The notes: generated from the letters alone by a model not told the origin. A DNA stretch of 64,000 bases from 67-14 sp020438345 (GCA_937872475.1 CALMSY010000026.1:1-64000); one strand, 5' to 3'; shown: positions 42,969 to 51,994, counted from the stretch's first letter. Program-made: numbers and translations.

Positions 42969-44537
42969 ATGCGCGAGAAGAACCCCGAAACCCACGAAGA
43001 AAAGCTTGAGTACCTGCGCGACCTGCGCGACGCGGCGATCAACTCCGCCTCCGCCGAGGCTGTGGAGAAGCACCACGCGAAAGGCAAGCTGACTGCCCGC
43101 GAACGGATCGAGAAGCTGCTTGACCCCGGTTCCTTCGAGGAACTCGACACTTTCGTCCGGCATCGGACCCACGATTTCGAGATGAGCAAACGTCGGCCCT
43201 GGGGTGACGCGGTCGTCACCGGCCACGGCACGATTGAGGGACGCAAGGTTTTCGTTTTCTCGCAGGACTTCACCGTTTTCGGCGGTTCACTGGGCGAGGT
43301 AATGGCCGAAAAGATGTGCAAGGTCATGGACCTCGCCGCCAAGGTCGGAGCGCCGGTGATCGGTCTCAACGACTCCGGCGGTGCGCGAATCCAGGAAGGC
43401 GTTGTCTCGCTCGGCGCTTACGGTGACGTTTTCGCAAGGAATGTCGCCTCTTCCGGAGTGATTCCACAGATCAGCGTGATCATGGGTCCCTGTGCCGGTG
43501 GCGCTGTCTACTCGCCGGCGATGACCGACTTCATCTTCATGGTGAAGGAGACCTCGCACATGTTCATCACCGGTCCCGAGGTAATCAAGACGGTGACCGG
43601 GGAAGAAGTCGAGTTCGAGGAGCTCGGCGGTGCGATGACCCATAACTCCAAGTCCGGTGTCGCCCACTTCGCAGCTGAGGATGAGGAAACCTGCCTCGAG
43701 GATGTCCGTTATCTGATGAGCTTCCTGCCGCTCAACAATATGGAGCAGCCGCCCCATTCACCGAGCGGGGATGATCCCGAGCGCGAAGACGAAGAACTGG
43801 ACACCTTCGTGCCCGATGATCCGAACAAGCCTTACGACATGCGCACCGTGGTTGCGAAGGTCGTCGATGACGAAGAGTTCTTCGAGGTCCACGAGCATTT
43901 CGCCAAGAACATCATCTGCGGTTTTTCCCGGCTCGACGGCCATCCGGTCGGCATCGTTGGCAACCAGCCCGCCTTCAAGGCCGGGGTGCTTGACATCGAG
44001 TCATCCGAGAAGGCAGCCCGGTTCGTTCGCACCTGCGATGCCTTCAACATCCCGATCATTACCTTCACTGACGTGCCGGGATTCATGCCCGGCACCGACC
44101 AGGAGTGGAACGGGATCATCCGCCACGGCGCGAAGCTGCTTTACGCCTACACCGAGGCAACCGTGCCGAAACTGACCGTCGTCACCCGCAAGGCTTACGG
44201 CGGGGCATATGACGTCATGGCTTCCAAGCACATGCTGGCGGACTTCAACTTCGCCTGGCCGACCGCGGAGATTGCCGTTATGGGTGCCGAGGGTGCGGTC
44301 AACATCATCTACCGCAACGACATCGCCAAGTCCCCGACTCCGGATGAGCGCCGTCAGACCCTGATTGCCGATTACAAGGCCCACTTCGCCAATCCGTATG
44401 CAGCAGCTGAACGCGGTTACATCGATGATGTGATCGAACCGCGTCAGACCCGGCCGAAGCTGATTCGGGCGCTGCGTACCCTGCAGACCAAGCGGGTAGC
44501 CCAGCCCCGCCGCAAACACGGCAATATCCCCCTCTGA
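42969..44537 (+). CDS. pccB: acyl-CoA (propionyl/acetyl-CoA) carboxylase carboxyltransferase beta subunit
   Basis: This is a 522-aa carboxyltransferase of full family length. It carries two crotonase-like halves: N-terminal GKLTARERIEKLLDPGSF, FGGSLGEVMAEKMCKVMD, LNDSGGARIQEG and MGPCAGGAVYSPAMTDF; C-terminal GIVGNQPAFKAGVLD, FTDVPGFMPGTDQE and RKAYGGAYDVMASKH. The Gly-rich oxyanion loops of both halves are intact. The enzyme transfers CO2 from biotin to acyl-CoA; the Asp in GGAYDVM suits propionyl-CoA-preferring members. Its partner biotin carboxylase is 17 kb away at 61427 and shares the same upstream motif; a possible epsilon-like protein is at 48647. Leaderless-type start. Confidence 0.93.
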   Translation: MREKNPETHEEKLEYLRDLRDAAINSASAEAVEKHHAKGKLTARERIEKLLDPGSFEELDTFVRHRTHDFEMSKRRPWGDAVVTGHGTIEGRKVFVFSQDFTVFGGSLGEVMAEKMCKVMDLAAKVGAPVIGLNDSGGARIQEGVVSLGAYGDVFARNVASSGVIPQISVIMGPCAGGAVYSPAMTDFIFMVKETSHMFITGPEVIKTVTGEEVEFEELGGAMTHNSKSGVAHFAAEDEETCLEDVRYLMSFLPLNNMEQPPHSPSGDDPEREDEELDTFVPDDPNKPYDMRTVVAKVVDDEEFFEVHEHFAKNIICGFSRLDGHPVGIVGNQPAFKAGVLDIESSEKAARFVRTCDAFNIPIITFTDVPGFMPGTDQEWNGIIRHGAKLLYAYTEATVPKLTVVTRKAYGGAYDVMASKHMLADFNFAWPTAEIAVMGAEGAVNIIYRNDIAKSPTPDERRQTLIADYKAHFANPYAAAERGYIDDVIEPRQTRPKLIRALRTLQTKRVAQPRRKHGNIPL

Positions 44538-44578
44538 TCCAGCGCTGCCCGCATCGGCTCGCCTAGGCTTTATCCACT

Positions 44579-45223
44579 TTGGATCTCGACCGCCTCTACC
44601 AATACCGATTTCGTGACGTCGCCCAGCAGAAGCGGGCGGATGTCTGGGTCCCTATCGTCGCCCACATCCAGCGGCAGATGGGCAACCCCCAGCGGGTGCT
44701 TGATCCGGCCGCCGGACTGGGCGAGTTCATCGGGCTGATCGAAGCGAAGGAACGCTGGGCGGTCGACATGGTTGCCCACGAGGAGGCGGGTGCCTTCGAG
44801 GGCGTGAATCTGATCGTCTCGGAGATCATGAAGGCGGATCTGCCGACCGGGCATTTTGACGGGATCTTCGTCTCGAACTTCCTCGAGCACCTCGACAGCC
44901 AGGAGGCTGTCTTCGAGTTTCTCTCGAGGATGAGGGAGGTTGCGGCGCCTGACGGCCGGATCGCGATCATGGGTCCGAACATCGCCTACGCCGGCAAGGA
45001 GTACTGGGACTTTGCCGACCACATCGTGCCGCTGACCCATCGCGCGGTAGCGGAGCATCTGTACATGGCCGGCTTCGAACCGGAGCTGATTATCCCGAGG
45101 TTCCTGCCTTACTCGTTCACCAGCCGCTTGCCCGCTTCGCCGGCCCTGACCTCGGCCTACCTCAGGTTCAAGCCGGCCTGGCGCCTGCTCGGCAAGCAGT
45201 TCCTGGTCATCGGCCGGAAATAG
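44579..45223 (+). CDS. class I SAM-dependent methyltransferase
   Basis: This is a 214-aa protein: MDLDRLYQYRFRDV N-terminus, RVLDPAAGLGEFIGLI (motif I), a DGIFVSNFLEHLDSQEAVFEFLS segment and a VAAPDGRIAIMGPN loop. It is placed at the right end of the glycan locus, and is similar in form to methyltransferases next to GT-C genes. The start is TTG at 44579 with TAGGCT 9 nt upstream; a leaderless TTG start would be unusual, so a translational start elsewhere cannot be excluded, although no better in-frame candidate precedes motif I. Confidence 0.78.
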   Translation: MDLDRLYQYRFRDVAQQKRADVWVPIVAHIQRQMGNPQRVLDPAAGLGEFIGLIEAKERWAVDMVAHEEAGAFEGVNLIVSEIMKADLPTGHFDGIFVSNFLEHLDSQEAVFEFLSRMREVAAPDGRIAIMGPNIAYAGKEYWDFADHIVPLTHRAVAEHLYMAGFEPELIIPRFLPYSFTSRLPASPALTSAYLRFKPAWRLLGKQFLVIGRK

Positions 45224-46894
45224 TCAACCGGTTCCCGGCCCGGTGACAGGGCAGACCCGGACCGGTTCCGACGACCGGGCGTTGATCCTCCATGGGGTTT
45301 CGATGCTGTCATCTGTCGGCGAGACTTTCACCCAGTAGTCGCCGAAATAGGCGATGCCTGCCGGTTCACCCTCAGCAAAGCGACCGGTCTTGAGGACTCC
45401 CTTGCCGTTCGAGCGGAAATAAAGCACCTGGTCAAGGGGCACCGCGGCTGTCTCGCCGTCCCTTGCGGGCTCCAGCACCCGGCAGGGACCTGGGGGTCTC
45501 ACCACAACCTTTTCCACCGGGTAGGGACGGACCATCCTCACTGCGCCATCAACCAGCAACCGGGCTGAGTCGGGCTGAGCTTCGACCCGGGACGGATCCC
45601 AGCCGCCCGGTCCGAACCGGTCCCTGAGCGAGAAGTAGGTGGCGGCGGAGATGCGGAAATCGCCGAACGGGATGATCGTGACCTCGGTGGAAGGGTCAAC
45701 TATCTCCGGTCCGAGCAGATCAAGTGCAGTCATGCTGGCCAGGGCCTGATCCGAAGCCGGTCTCATCTGTTTCGAGTATGTCTCGGAAAGGTTTGCCATG
45801 TTGACCCAGATCGCAACCACGGCCAAGGCAGAGAACGCGACCTTGAATCCGGCTTTCGGTTTCACCCCGGCCCAGGCCCCGCCCAGAATCATCAGGGTGA
45901 AAATCACACTCGGCAACTGGTAGCGGTTCTGGTCGTAGTTTCTGAGACCGAACAGATCCGGGTCCTGGCTGAGCCCGTTCATCGCCCAAAACGAAATACC
46001 GGCGGCAAGACCGACCAGCAACTCCGGCGGAAAACGCCGCTGTTGCCAGACCCGCCAGACGACCAGGACGATCACAGCGATGGCCAGAAGCGTCGGCACG
46101 ATATCCCCGAACCATCCCTCGACCCTGAAGGTCCCGGTCAGGACCGCGAGGCTGTAGGCGAACGAGTCGAAAATGAATTCGGGCGTGGCGAGCACGGTGT
46201 CGAATGTGGGAGTGACCGCATCTCCGCGGCCCCAGCCCAGATACCAGATCAGGAAAAGCAGCCCTGGAATCAGGACCACATAGCTACGGCGGATCGTCCC
46301 CGGGGCCAGCATGAGAACGACCGCCGCGGCCACAAGGAACGGAACCCCCAGGGTCACGGTCAGCACAGAGACCACCAGCAGGAGACAGGCGGCGATATCC
46401 CACCTTCGCCCTCCCCGGCGAAGTGCCAGCAGCGCCGCGATGCCGGCCGCGATCGAAATCGAGAAACAGAACTGGAAGATCAACAGGAGGCTGTCGGTGC
46501 AGGCACCGAGGAAGAGCACGACCAATGCCGCGAGCAGTGCCAGGGCACTGCCGACCAGAATCCGCAAGTACCCGAACAGGACCACCGGAATGGTCATGTA
46601 GACGAGCATCGCGAAGACATGAAACCCGAACGGATGGGTCAACCCGAATATCTCGAAGAGGCCCCTGAAGATCAGCATGAACAGCAGCACGATGTTGCTG
46701 TTGTGCGGTTCGAGGTAGGCGTCGGGGCCACCGTCCAGGCGCATGGTGATGAAGCCCCATTCGTCGCCCAGGAAGCCAAGATGGGACCGATAGGAACCAA
46801 TTACCACCGCCCATACAACCAGCGCCACACCGAGAATCGCCGGAGCCACCCACGACTTGCCTGCCAGCTTCCCTATGCCGGTCCGTTCCCGCAT
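45224..46894 (-). CDS. polytopic GT-C-like membrane protein (first of tandem pair by position)
   Basis: This is a 556-aa protein with about 11-12 membrane helices and a soluble C-terminal domain of about 150 residues. The first external loop has LGFLGDEWGFITMRLDG with the Asp-Glu pair expected in GT-C glycosyltransferases, then EPHNSNIVLLFMLIFRG. It is a tandem paralogue of the gene upstream (46924-48555): shared blocks include FRVEGWFGD/FRIGGDVGT, PSVIFTLMILGG and the C-terminal GVLKTGRFAEGEPAGIAYFGDYWVKV. Acceptor and donor unknown. The ATG at 46894 lies 29 bp after the paralogue's stop, so both are in one operon. The longer frame to 47023 is rejected. Confidence 0.7.
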   Translation of the reverse strand: MRERTGIGKLAGKSWVAPAILGVALVVWAVVIGSYRSHLGFLGDEWGFITMRLDGGPDAYLEPHNSNIVLLFMLIFRGLFEIFGLTHPFGFHVFAMLVYMTIPVVLFGYLRILVGSALALLAALVVLFLGACTDSLLLIFQFCFSISIAAGIAALLALRRGGRRWDIAACLLLVVSVLTVTLGVPFLVAAAVVLMLAPGTIRRSYVVLIPGLLFLIWYLGWGRGDAVTPTFDTVLATPEFIFDSFAYSLAVLTGTFRVEGWFGDIVPTLLAIAVIVLVVWRVWQQRRFPPELLVGLAAGISFWAMNGLSQDPDLFGLRNYDQNRYQLPSVIFTLMILGGAWAGVKPKAGFKVAFSALAVVAIWVNMANLSETYSKQMRPASDQALASMTALDLLGPEIVDPSTEVTIIPFGDFRISAATYFSLRDRFGPGGWDPSRVEAQPDSARLLVDGAVRMVRPYPVEKVVVRPPGPCRVLEPARDGETAAVPLDQVLYFRSNGKGVLKTGRFAEGEPAGIAYFGDYWVKVSPTDDSIETPWRINARSSEPVRVCPVTGPGTG

Positions 46895-46923
46895 CGGAAC
46901 AAGATATTGCAGTTGACCCGGAG

Positions 46924-48555
46924 TCAGTCCGAAGAACAGATCGTGACCGGTCGCGTGGCAATCGCGCTGATTCGCCAGGGAATGTGAAGGTGATCGCCAG
47001 GTGGCCTGGAAACCCGGACCCATTTCGCGGGCAGCTCGGCGATCCCGAAGGGTTCGCCATCTGTGAACCGGCCTGTCATCAATGCACCCCTGCCTTCGGA
47101 GGCGAAGTAGAGCTTCCCGGTGAGCGATACCGCCGCCGTCTTACCGTCAGCTCCCGGTTTCAACTGGTGACAGGTGCCAGGAGGCCTGGACTCCACCTCT
47201 TCCACGGGAAAGGGAAGCGAGGAGCGGATCGTCTGGTCAACCCCGGTTCGAACCGCCTCGTCCTGGGTCATGAGGTCAGGCACGTTCCAGAGGCCGGATC
47301 CGAACCGGTCGCGGGCCGCAAAGTAAGAGGCCGCATCCATCTTGAGGATGTTCAAATGGTCAACCGGCACTTCGAGACTCCCGTCAACCGCATCCGGGCC
47401 CATCAGGTCCAGCGAGATGACACTCGCCAGTGATCGGTCCGAGTTCGGTTTGAGCTCGTCCCGGTAACCGTCGGCCAGGGCCAGGCAGTTAATCCAGATC
47501 GCGGCCACGGCCACCGCCGCCATGCATATCTGAAACCGGACGGCCAACTTGACTCCCTCAAACCCGCCACCGAGGATCATCAAAGTGAAAACCACCGAGG
47601 GGAACTGGTACCGCGACTGATCGAAAGTCCTCAAGGGAAGAACCTGGTTGAGCCCGGCCAGACCCCAGAAGGTGATCCCCGCCGCCAGACCGACCAGCAG
47701 TGATGCCGGTAACTGACGCCGCCGGCCGACCTGGATTCCGATCGCCAACAATGCTGCCACAGCCAGGCCCCGGCCGATCCATGTGCCGACATCCCCGCCG
47801 ATCCGGAAGGTCCCGGTCATAACTCTGAGGCTGTAGCCGAAAGCATCAAGCACGTAGACGGGGGTGTGAATCAGGTTTTCCACCGACACGTAGCCTTCAC
47901 CGCTTGTTCCCCAGCCCAGGTACCAAAGACAGAAAATCCCGAGTGGAATCAGGGCCACATGGATTCGCCGTCGGGCACCATCTGCAAGCAGGATGGCGAG
48001 CAGAGCCGCCACGGCGAAGGACAACCCCAGCGTGAGCGCCATGACCGAGGCTGACAAAGCAAGACAGGCAAACAGGTCGGTGAAACGCCCTTCGCGGCGC
48101 AGCAGGATCAGGCCCCCGATCCCGGCAGCAATCGAAAGCGCGAAACAGGATTGGAAGGACCAGAGCAACTGGTCATAGCTCGCGCCCAGGAAGAGCAGCA
48201 CCAAGGCGCCGATCAGGGCGGTCACATCTCCCACCAGACGCCGCAGGTACATGAACACGGCAACTACTGCGACGACGTTCATGAACATCGCGAAGATGTT
48301 GAAAGAAGCCGCCATCGAAAGCCCGAACACCTCGAGAAACGACCGGTAGACGAGACCGAACAAGATGAGGATGTGCTCCGCGTAGGGCATCAGGAACCCT
48401 TCGGCGCCACGATCCATATTCGACGTGATGAACAACCAGTCGTCGGCCATCAGGCCGAGGCTGGACCGGTAATGGCCGACTACAACCGTCCACACCACCA
48501 CCGCGAGGGCCAGAGCGACCCGGGAATACCTGCTGGTGGAGGTCGGCTGCGACAT
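46924..48555 (-). CDS. polytopic GT-C-like membrane protein (paralogue)
   Basis: This is a 543-aa protein similar to the following gene in all sections: an N-terminal helix, LGLMADDWLFITSNMDRG with an acidic pair, EHILILFGLVYRSFLEVFGL, about 11 helices, then an external domain with FDQSRYQFPSVVFTLMILGG and GALMTGRFTDGEPFGIAELPAKWVRV. The family is not one I can name. The ATG at 48555 overlaps the stop codon of a short leaderless-type ORF (48555-48614) in a TGATG arrangement, which hints at coupled translation. TTG at 48567 is another possible start. Confidence 0.7.
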   Translation of the reverse strand: MSQPTSTSRYSRVALALAVVVWTVVVGHYRSSLGLMADDWLFITSNMDRGAEGFLMPYAEHILILFGLVYRSFLEVFGLSMAASFNIFAMFMNVVAVVAVFMYLRRLVGDVTALIGALVLLFLGASYDQLLWSFQSCFALSIAAGIGGLILLRREGRFTDLFACLALSASVMALTLGLSFAVAALLAILLADGARRRIHVALIPLGIFCLWYLGWGTSGEGYVSVENLIHTPVYVLDAFGYSLRVMTGTFRIGGDVGTWIGRGLAVAALLAIGIQVGRRRQLPASLLVGLAAGITFWGLAGLNQVLPLRTFDQSRYQFPSVVFTLMILGGGFEGVKLAVRFQICMAAVAVAAIWINCLALADGYRDELKPNSDRSLASVISLDLMGPDAVDGSLEVPVDHLNILKMDAASYFAARDRFGSGLWNVPDLMTQDEAVRTGVDQTIRSSLPFPVEEVESRPPGTCHQLKPGADGKTAAVSLTGKLYFASEGRGALMTGRFTDGEPFGIAELPAKWVRVSRPPGDHLHIPWRISAIATRPVTICSSD

Positions 48556-48614
48556 CAGGCGGAGCAAACCGGGGCCGGGACCAAAGTGTTCCTGGACCGC
48601 GATGGCTCGGACAT
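48555..48614 (-). CDS. possible 19-aa leaderless leader ORF coupled to the downstream membrane-protein gene
   Basis: The ATG at 48614 stands 6 nt after TATGCT on the minus strand, the same layout as other leaderless starts here. The ORF encodes MSEPSRSRNTLVPAPVCSA and its TGA overlaps the ATG of the 543-aa membrane protein (TGATG). It may only be the point where ribosomes load on the transcript. No homology claimed. Confidence 0.35.
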   Translation of the reverse strand: MSEPSRSRNTLVPAPVCSA

Positions 48615-48646
48615 TCGCGCAGCATAACCCCTAGAATCCGCGCTCG

Positions 48647-48847
48647 ATGCCGGTCGAGATCACCCAGCCCGCCACCGCTCGCGAAGCCGCTGCAATCGCC
48701 GCTGCGATCCAGCGATTCACCGCTGACACCGCGATTGCCGCGCCCGTCGGGGATCGTGTCATGGACCCCTGGCTCAAGGCTGCCCTCGAGGAGGGAGTTT
48801 CAGCCAAGGAATCCTTTGGTCCCGGCCGTCCTCTCGGTTCTTTCTGA
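48647..48847 (+). CDS. small protein, possibly acyl-CoA carboxylase epsilon-like subunit
   Basis: This is a 66-aa protein: VEITQPATAREAAAIAAAIQRFTADTAI followed by VMDPWLKAALEEGVSAKESFG. The run 'ATxxExAAIxAAIxRF' with a later Trp resembles the tiny epsilon subunits that stabilise actinobacterial acyl-CoA carboxylases; such subunits are too short for a firm call by eye. The carboxyltransferase (42969) and biotin carboxylase (61427) genes both lie in this window, which makes the assignment reasonable. TAGAAT at 48632-48637 stands 9 nt before the ATG, supporting a real leaderless gene. Confidence 0.45.
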   Translation: MPVEITQPATAREAAAIAAAIQRFTADTAIAAPVGDRVMDPWLKAALEEGVSAKESFGPGRPLGSF

Positions 48848-48919
48848 ATCCAATCCGGGGATTCTCACACCACCGAAGCGAAGCAACTACGATCCGGTCC
48901 AACCAACCGAGGAGGAGTC

Positions 48920-49129
48920 ATGGCGGTAGTCAAGATCATCGAGCTGGTCGGCAGCTCCCGGGTTTCAACCGACGATGCGGCCCAGCAGGCTCTGAAGCAG
49001 GCCCAGGATTCGCTCCGCAACATCCGTGCCGTCGACATAGTTTCGACCGGCATTCGCGGCGAGAATCTCGATGAGTACCGGGCCCATGTCCGGGTTGCAT
49101 TCCTGATTGAAGGCAAGGACGTCACCTGA
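48920..49129 (+). CDS. dodecin family flavin-binding protein
   Basis: This is a 69-aa protein of the size and pattern of dodecins: VVKIIELVGSSRVSTDDAAQQALKQAQDSLRNIRAVDIVST ... EYRAHVRVAFLIEG. Dodecins assemble as hollow dodecamers that store or buffer flavins (riboflavin, FMN) or coenzyme A. The aromatic that normally stacks on the isoalloxazine (Trp in many bacterial dodecins, within NIRW) is replaced by Ala (NIRAVD), so flavin stacking may be altered. Strong ribosome site GAGGAGG before the ATG. The following regulator gene begins inside its stop region. Confidence 0.88.
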   Translation: MAVVKIIELVGSSRVSTDDAAQQALKQAQDSLRNIRAVDIVSTGIRGENLDEYRAHVRVAFLIEGKDVT

Positions 49130-51978
49130 CCGATCTGGTAGGCCGCGAGTCCGAACTCGACACCCTCGACCGGCTGCTCAACGAGGCCGGCGAGGGTGAG
49201 TTCCGGCTGCTCGGCGTCGAAGGCGACCCCGGCATCGGCAAGACCCGCCTGCTCGGTGAGCTCGCCGCCAGGGCCAATTCGTTCAACTGGCTGGTCTTGC
49301 GGGGTTCAGCCGCCGAGTTCGAATCCGAACTGCCCTTCGGGACGGTGATTGACGCTCTTGATGCCTATCTGCTCACCCTCGATTCGAAGGCCGTAAGCCG
49401 ACTTGGGAAGGAAACCGCCGAGGTACTTGCGGAGGTTTTCCCGGCCCTGGCCGAATTCCGGAACCCGGACCGGGAGATGGTGGTCACGGCCGAACGTTTC
49501 CGGATCCACATGGCGATCCGGGAACTGCTTGAAAGGCTTTCCGGCAGGGCGCCGCTGGCCCTGATCCTGGATGACCTCCACTGGGCAGACCAGGCTTCGA
49601 CGGAGTTGATCAGCTACCTGCTCCGGCGCCCGCCTCAGGCCGGAATCCTGTTGGCGATCAGCAGCCGCACCGGACTGCTCGACCCGTCCCTCGCGACCGC
49701 GCTCGCAACCGGCCGCGGACCACAGGAGCAAATCACCCTCTCTCCCCTCGACCTTGAACAGCTGGCTGAACTGACCGGGATTCCGGCCCATCTGGCCAAG
49801 GCAATCCATGATCAGACCGGGGGCAATCCTTTCTACACTCTCGAGCTTACCCGGGCCGGAATCAACCCCAGCCGCGGCCAGGCTCTTCCAGGCACGGTTG
49901 CTGCGGCGATCTCGGCTGAAATGTCGTCGCTGAGGCCAGGTAGCCGACGCTTCGCTGAAGCAGCCGCCGTGGCCGGCGACCCTTTCGAGATTGATCTGGC
50001 GGCGCTGATCACCGGTGAAGCCGTCAACCCGACCGGGGCAATTGACGAGTTGACATCGAGCGGACTCATTCATCCAACTGAGGTACCGCGAAGATTCGCG
50101 TTCCGGCATCCACTGGTCAGGAGCGCGATATATGAATCGGTGATGCCCGGGACACGGCTGGCCGATCACGAGAAGGCGGCTGGCGCGCTCGCAGATCGCT
50201 CCGCCCCGGCGACGGAACAGGCCCGCCACCTGGTGCTCGCGGCCCGGCCCGGGGATCGTGAAGCAGCCGTGGTGATCGGTGAAGCGGCCACCGACGCGCA
50301 GGTCAGCGCGCCTTCACTGGCCGCCGAATGGAGCGACGCAGCACTCCGGATCATGCCGGCGGATGACACCGAATTTCATCTCCGGATACTCGGAGTGAAA
50401 GCCCAGGCGACGGCGGCAATCAGCCGCTTTCAGGAAGCCCGGGCAGCGCTGCTGCAGGCGATCGGGATGCTGAGGGATGACGAGATAGAAGCCCGTGTCT
50501 CAATCACCTCGACTTGCGCTTCTGTCGAACAGCTCCTCGGGGAGAATGAAACCGCGAACGAGCGCCTCACCGGGCTGCTCGGTGACCTTGAAAAGGCCGG
50601 ATCCACCCAGGCCCTGGAGGTGACCCTCAACCTCGCCCACGACGCCTTCCTCCGAGGTGACTTCGAAGACATGACGACCTGGTCGGTCCGGGCGATGGAA
50701 ATGGCCGAAGACCAGCCGGAAATCGATCCGGGACAAAGGGCGGTCACTTGGGCGACACGAGCACTTTGTGCATCCTTCACCGGTCCGATCGATGTCGCCC
50801 GGGAGAATGCTGACCTTGCTGCCGCCGCATTTGAGAGCTTTGATCGCGCGACAATTGACCGCAATGTGGTCGGGCTCGCCCGGTTGACTGGCGCCGAGCT
50901 CTACCTGGAACGGTTCGAGGCAACAATCCGCCACGGGAACGCTGCGATCGAAGCATCCCGCCGCACCGGCCAGAGCCAGAACTTCCCGATCCTCTACCCA
51001 TGTGTCGGTACGGCCGGTACTACTACCGGTGATTTCGATGTCGCCCGTGAGGTGCTCGACGACGCGATCGAAGGGGCAAGGATCTCGAACAACCAGCAAT
51101 CCCTCGCCTGGAGCCTTTTCAACCGTTCGGCTCTCGCCCTCGCCGAGGGGGACCTCGAATTCGCCGACGAGCTCAGCCTCGAAAGCGTCGGGATCTGCGA
51201 ATCACTGGAGGACGGTCTGGTCAAGACCTGGTCCGGAGTGATGCGGGCATCCGTGATCGATCAGTCGGGTCGGCCGGAGGAAGCCCTTGGCGTGCTTGCC
51301 GAAGCTGCAGGCGGCGAAAACCTCGAGAAGATTCCCGGCAGTTGGCGAATCGGATATCTGCTGATGGAAGTCGAAACACTGGTCGGTCTGGAGCGTCTGG
51401 ATGATGCCGCCAGGATCTGTGCTGTCGCCGAGGCCCGGGCCGAAGAGTTCGACAACGCTATGGGCCGGGCGCAGGCACTCAGGGCCCGCTCGATCCTGAG
51501 TCTCGCCTCCGGGTCGATTGACGAAGCAACCGCAAAAGCAAGGGAAGCGGTGGGCCTCAGCCTCGGAGTCGGAGCCAGTATCGATGCCGGAATCGGCAGG
51601 TTCGCTCTCGCCGACGCTCTCCGCGAAGAAGGCAACGACCAGTTGGCGATCTCCGAACTGGAATCGGCTCTCGCTGTTTTCGCGGAATGCGGAGCGAGTC
51701 GCTGGCAGAAGCTCGCCGAGAAGAAGCTCCGCGCGTTGGGCCAGAAGATCCACCGCCGCTCCGGTGCGCCGGCCGGTGAGACCGGTGTTGAGTCGCTAAC
51801 CGGGCGGGAGCGGGAGGTCGCAGAGCTAGTCGTCGACCGAAGGACCAACCGGGAAATTGCGGAAGTGCTTTTTTTGAGCCAGAAGACCGTTGAAACGCAC
51901 TTGCGCAACATTTTCGCGAAGCTCGGCGTTTATTCAAGGGTTGAAGTTGCGAGGGCTATCGAGCAGCAATCCGGCTGA
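49126..51978 (+). CDS. LAL-type LuxR-family transcriptional regulator (AAA ATPase, helical repeats, HTH)
   Basis: This is a protein of about 950 aa if started at CTG 49126. N-terminal ATPase: GVEGDPGIGKTRLL (Walker A), ALILDDLHWAD (Walker B). The middle 500 residues are alpha-helical TPR-like repeats. C-terminal LuxR-type HTH: LTGREREVAELVVDRRTNREIAEVLFLSQKTVETHLRNIFAKLG. No ATG, GTG or TTG precedes the Walker A motif; CTG at 49126 overlaps the dodecin stop, has AAGGCAAGGA 6 nt upstream, and gives an N-terminus (xTDLVGRESEL) that aligns exactly with the paralogue's MDELIGRDREL. TTG at 49297 would delete the P-loop. ATP-dependent regulators of this class respond to a small ligand; targets unknown. 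Confidence 0.88.
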   Translation: MTDLVGRESELDTLDRLLNEAGEGEFRLLGVEGDPGIGKTRLLGELAARANSFNWLVLRGSAAEFESELPFGTVIDALDAYLLTLDSKAVSRLGKETAEVLAEVFPALAEFRNPDREMVVTAERFRIHMAIRELLERLSGRAPLALILDDLHWADQASTELISYLLRRPPQAGILLAISSRTGLLDPSLATALATGRGPQEQITLSPLDLEQLAELTGIPAHLAKAIHDQTGGNPFYTLELTRAGINPSRGQALPGTVAAAISAEMSSLRPGSRRFAEAAAVAGDPFEIDLAALITGEAVNPTGAIDELTSSGLIHPTEVPRRFAFRHPLVRSAIYESVMPGTRLADHEKAAGALADRSAPATEQARHLVLAARPGDREAAVVIGEAATDAQVSAPSLAAEWSDAALRIMPADDTEFHLRILGVKAQATAAISRFQEARAALLQAIGMLRDDEIEARVSITSTCASVEQLLGENETANERLTGLLGDLEKAGSTQALEVTLNLAHDAFLRGDFEDMTTWSVRAMEMAEDQPEIDPGQRAVTWATRALCASFTGPIDVARENADLAAAAFESFDRATIDRNVVGLARLTGAELYLERFEATIRHGNAAIEASRRTGQSQNFPILYPCVGTAGTTTGDFDVAREVLDDAIEGARISNNQQSLAWSLFNRSALALAEGDLEFADELSLESVGICESLEDGLVKTWSGVMRASVIDQSGRPEEALGVLAEAAGGENLEKIPGSWRIGYLLMEVETLVGLERLDDAARICAVAEARAEEFDNAMGRAQALRARSILSLASGSIDEATAKAREAVGLSLGVGASIDAGIGRFALADALREEGNDQLAISELESALAVFAECGASRWQKLAEKKLRALGQKIHRRSGAPAGETGVESLTGREREVAELVVDRRTNREIAEVLFLSQKTVETHLRNIFAKLGVYSRVEVARAIEQQSG

Positions 51979-51994
51979 TGTCGGGTTGAGAAAG

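Noticed and set aside
41757..43226. Long minus-strand open frame of 489 codons
   Set aside because: It lies antisense to the secreted protein and the carboxyltransferase gene, shows no domain, and is of the low-complexity type common in high-GC shadow frames.
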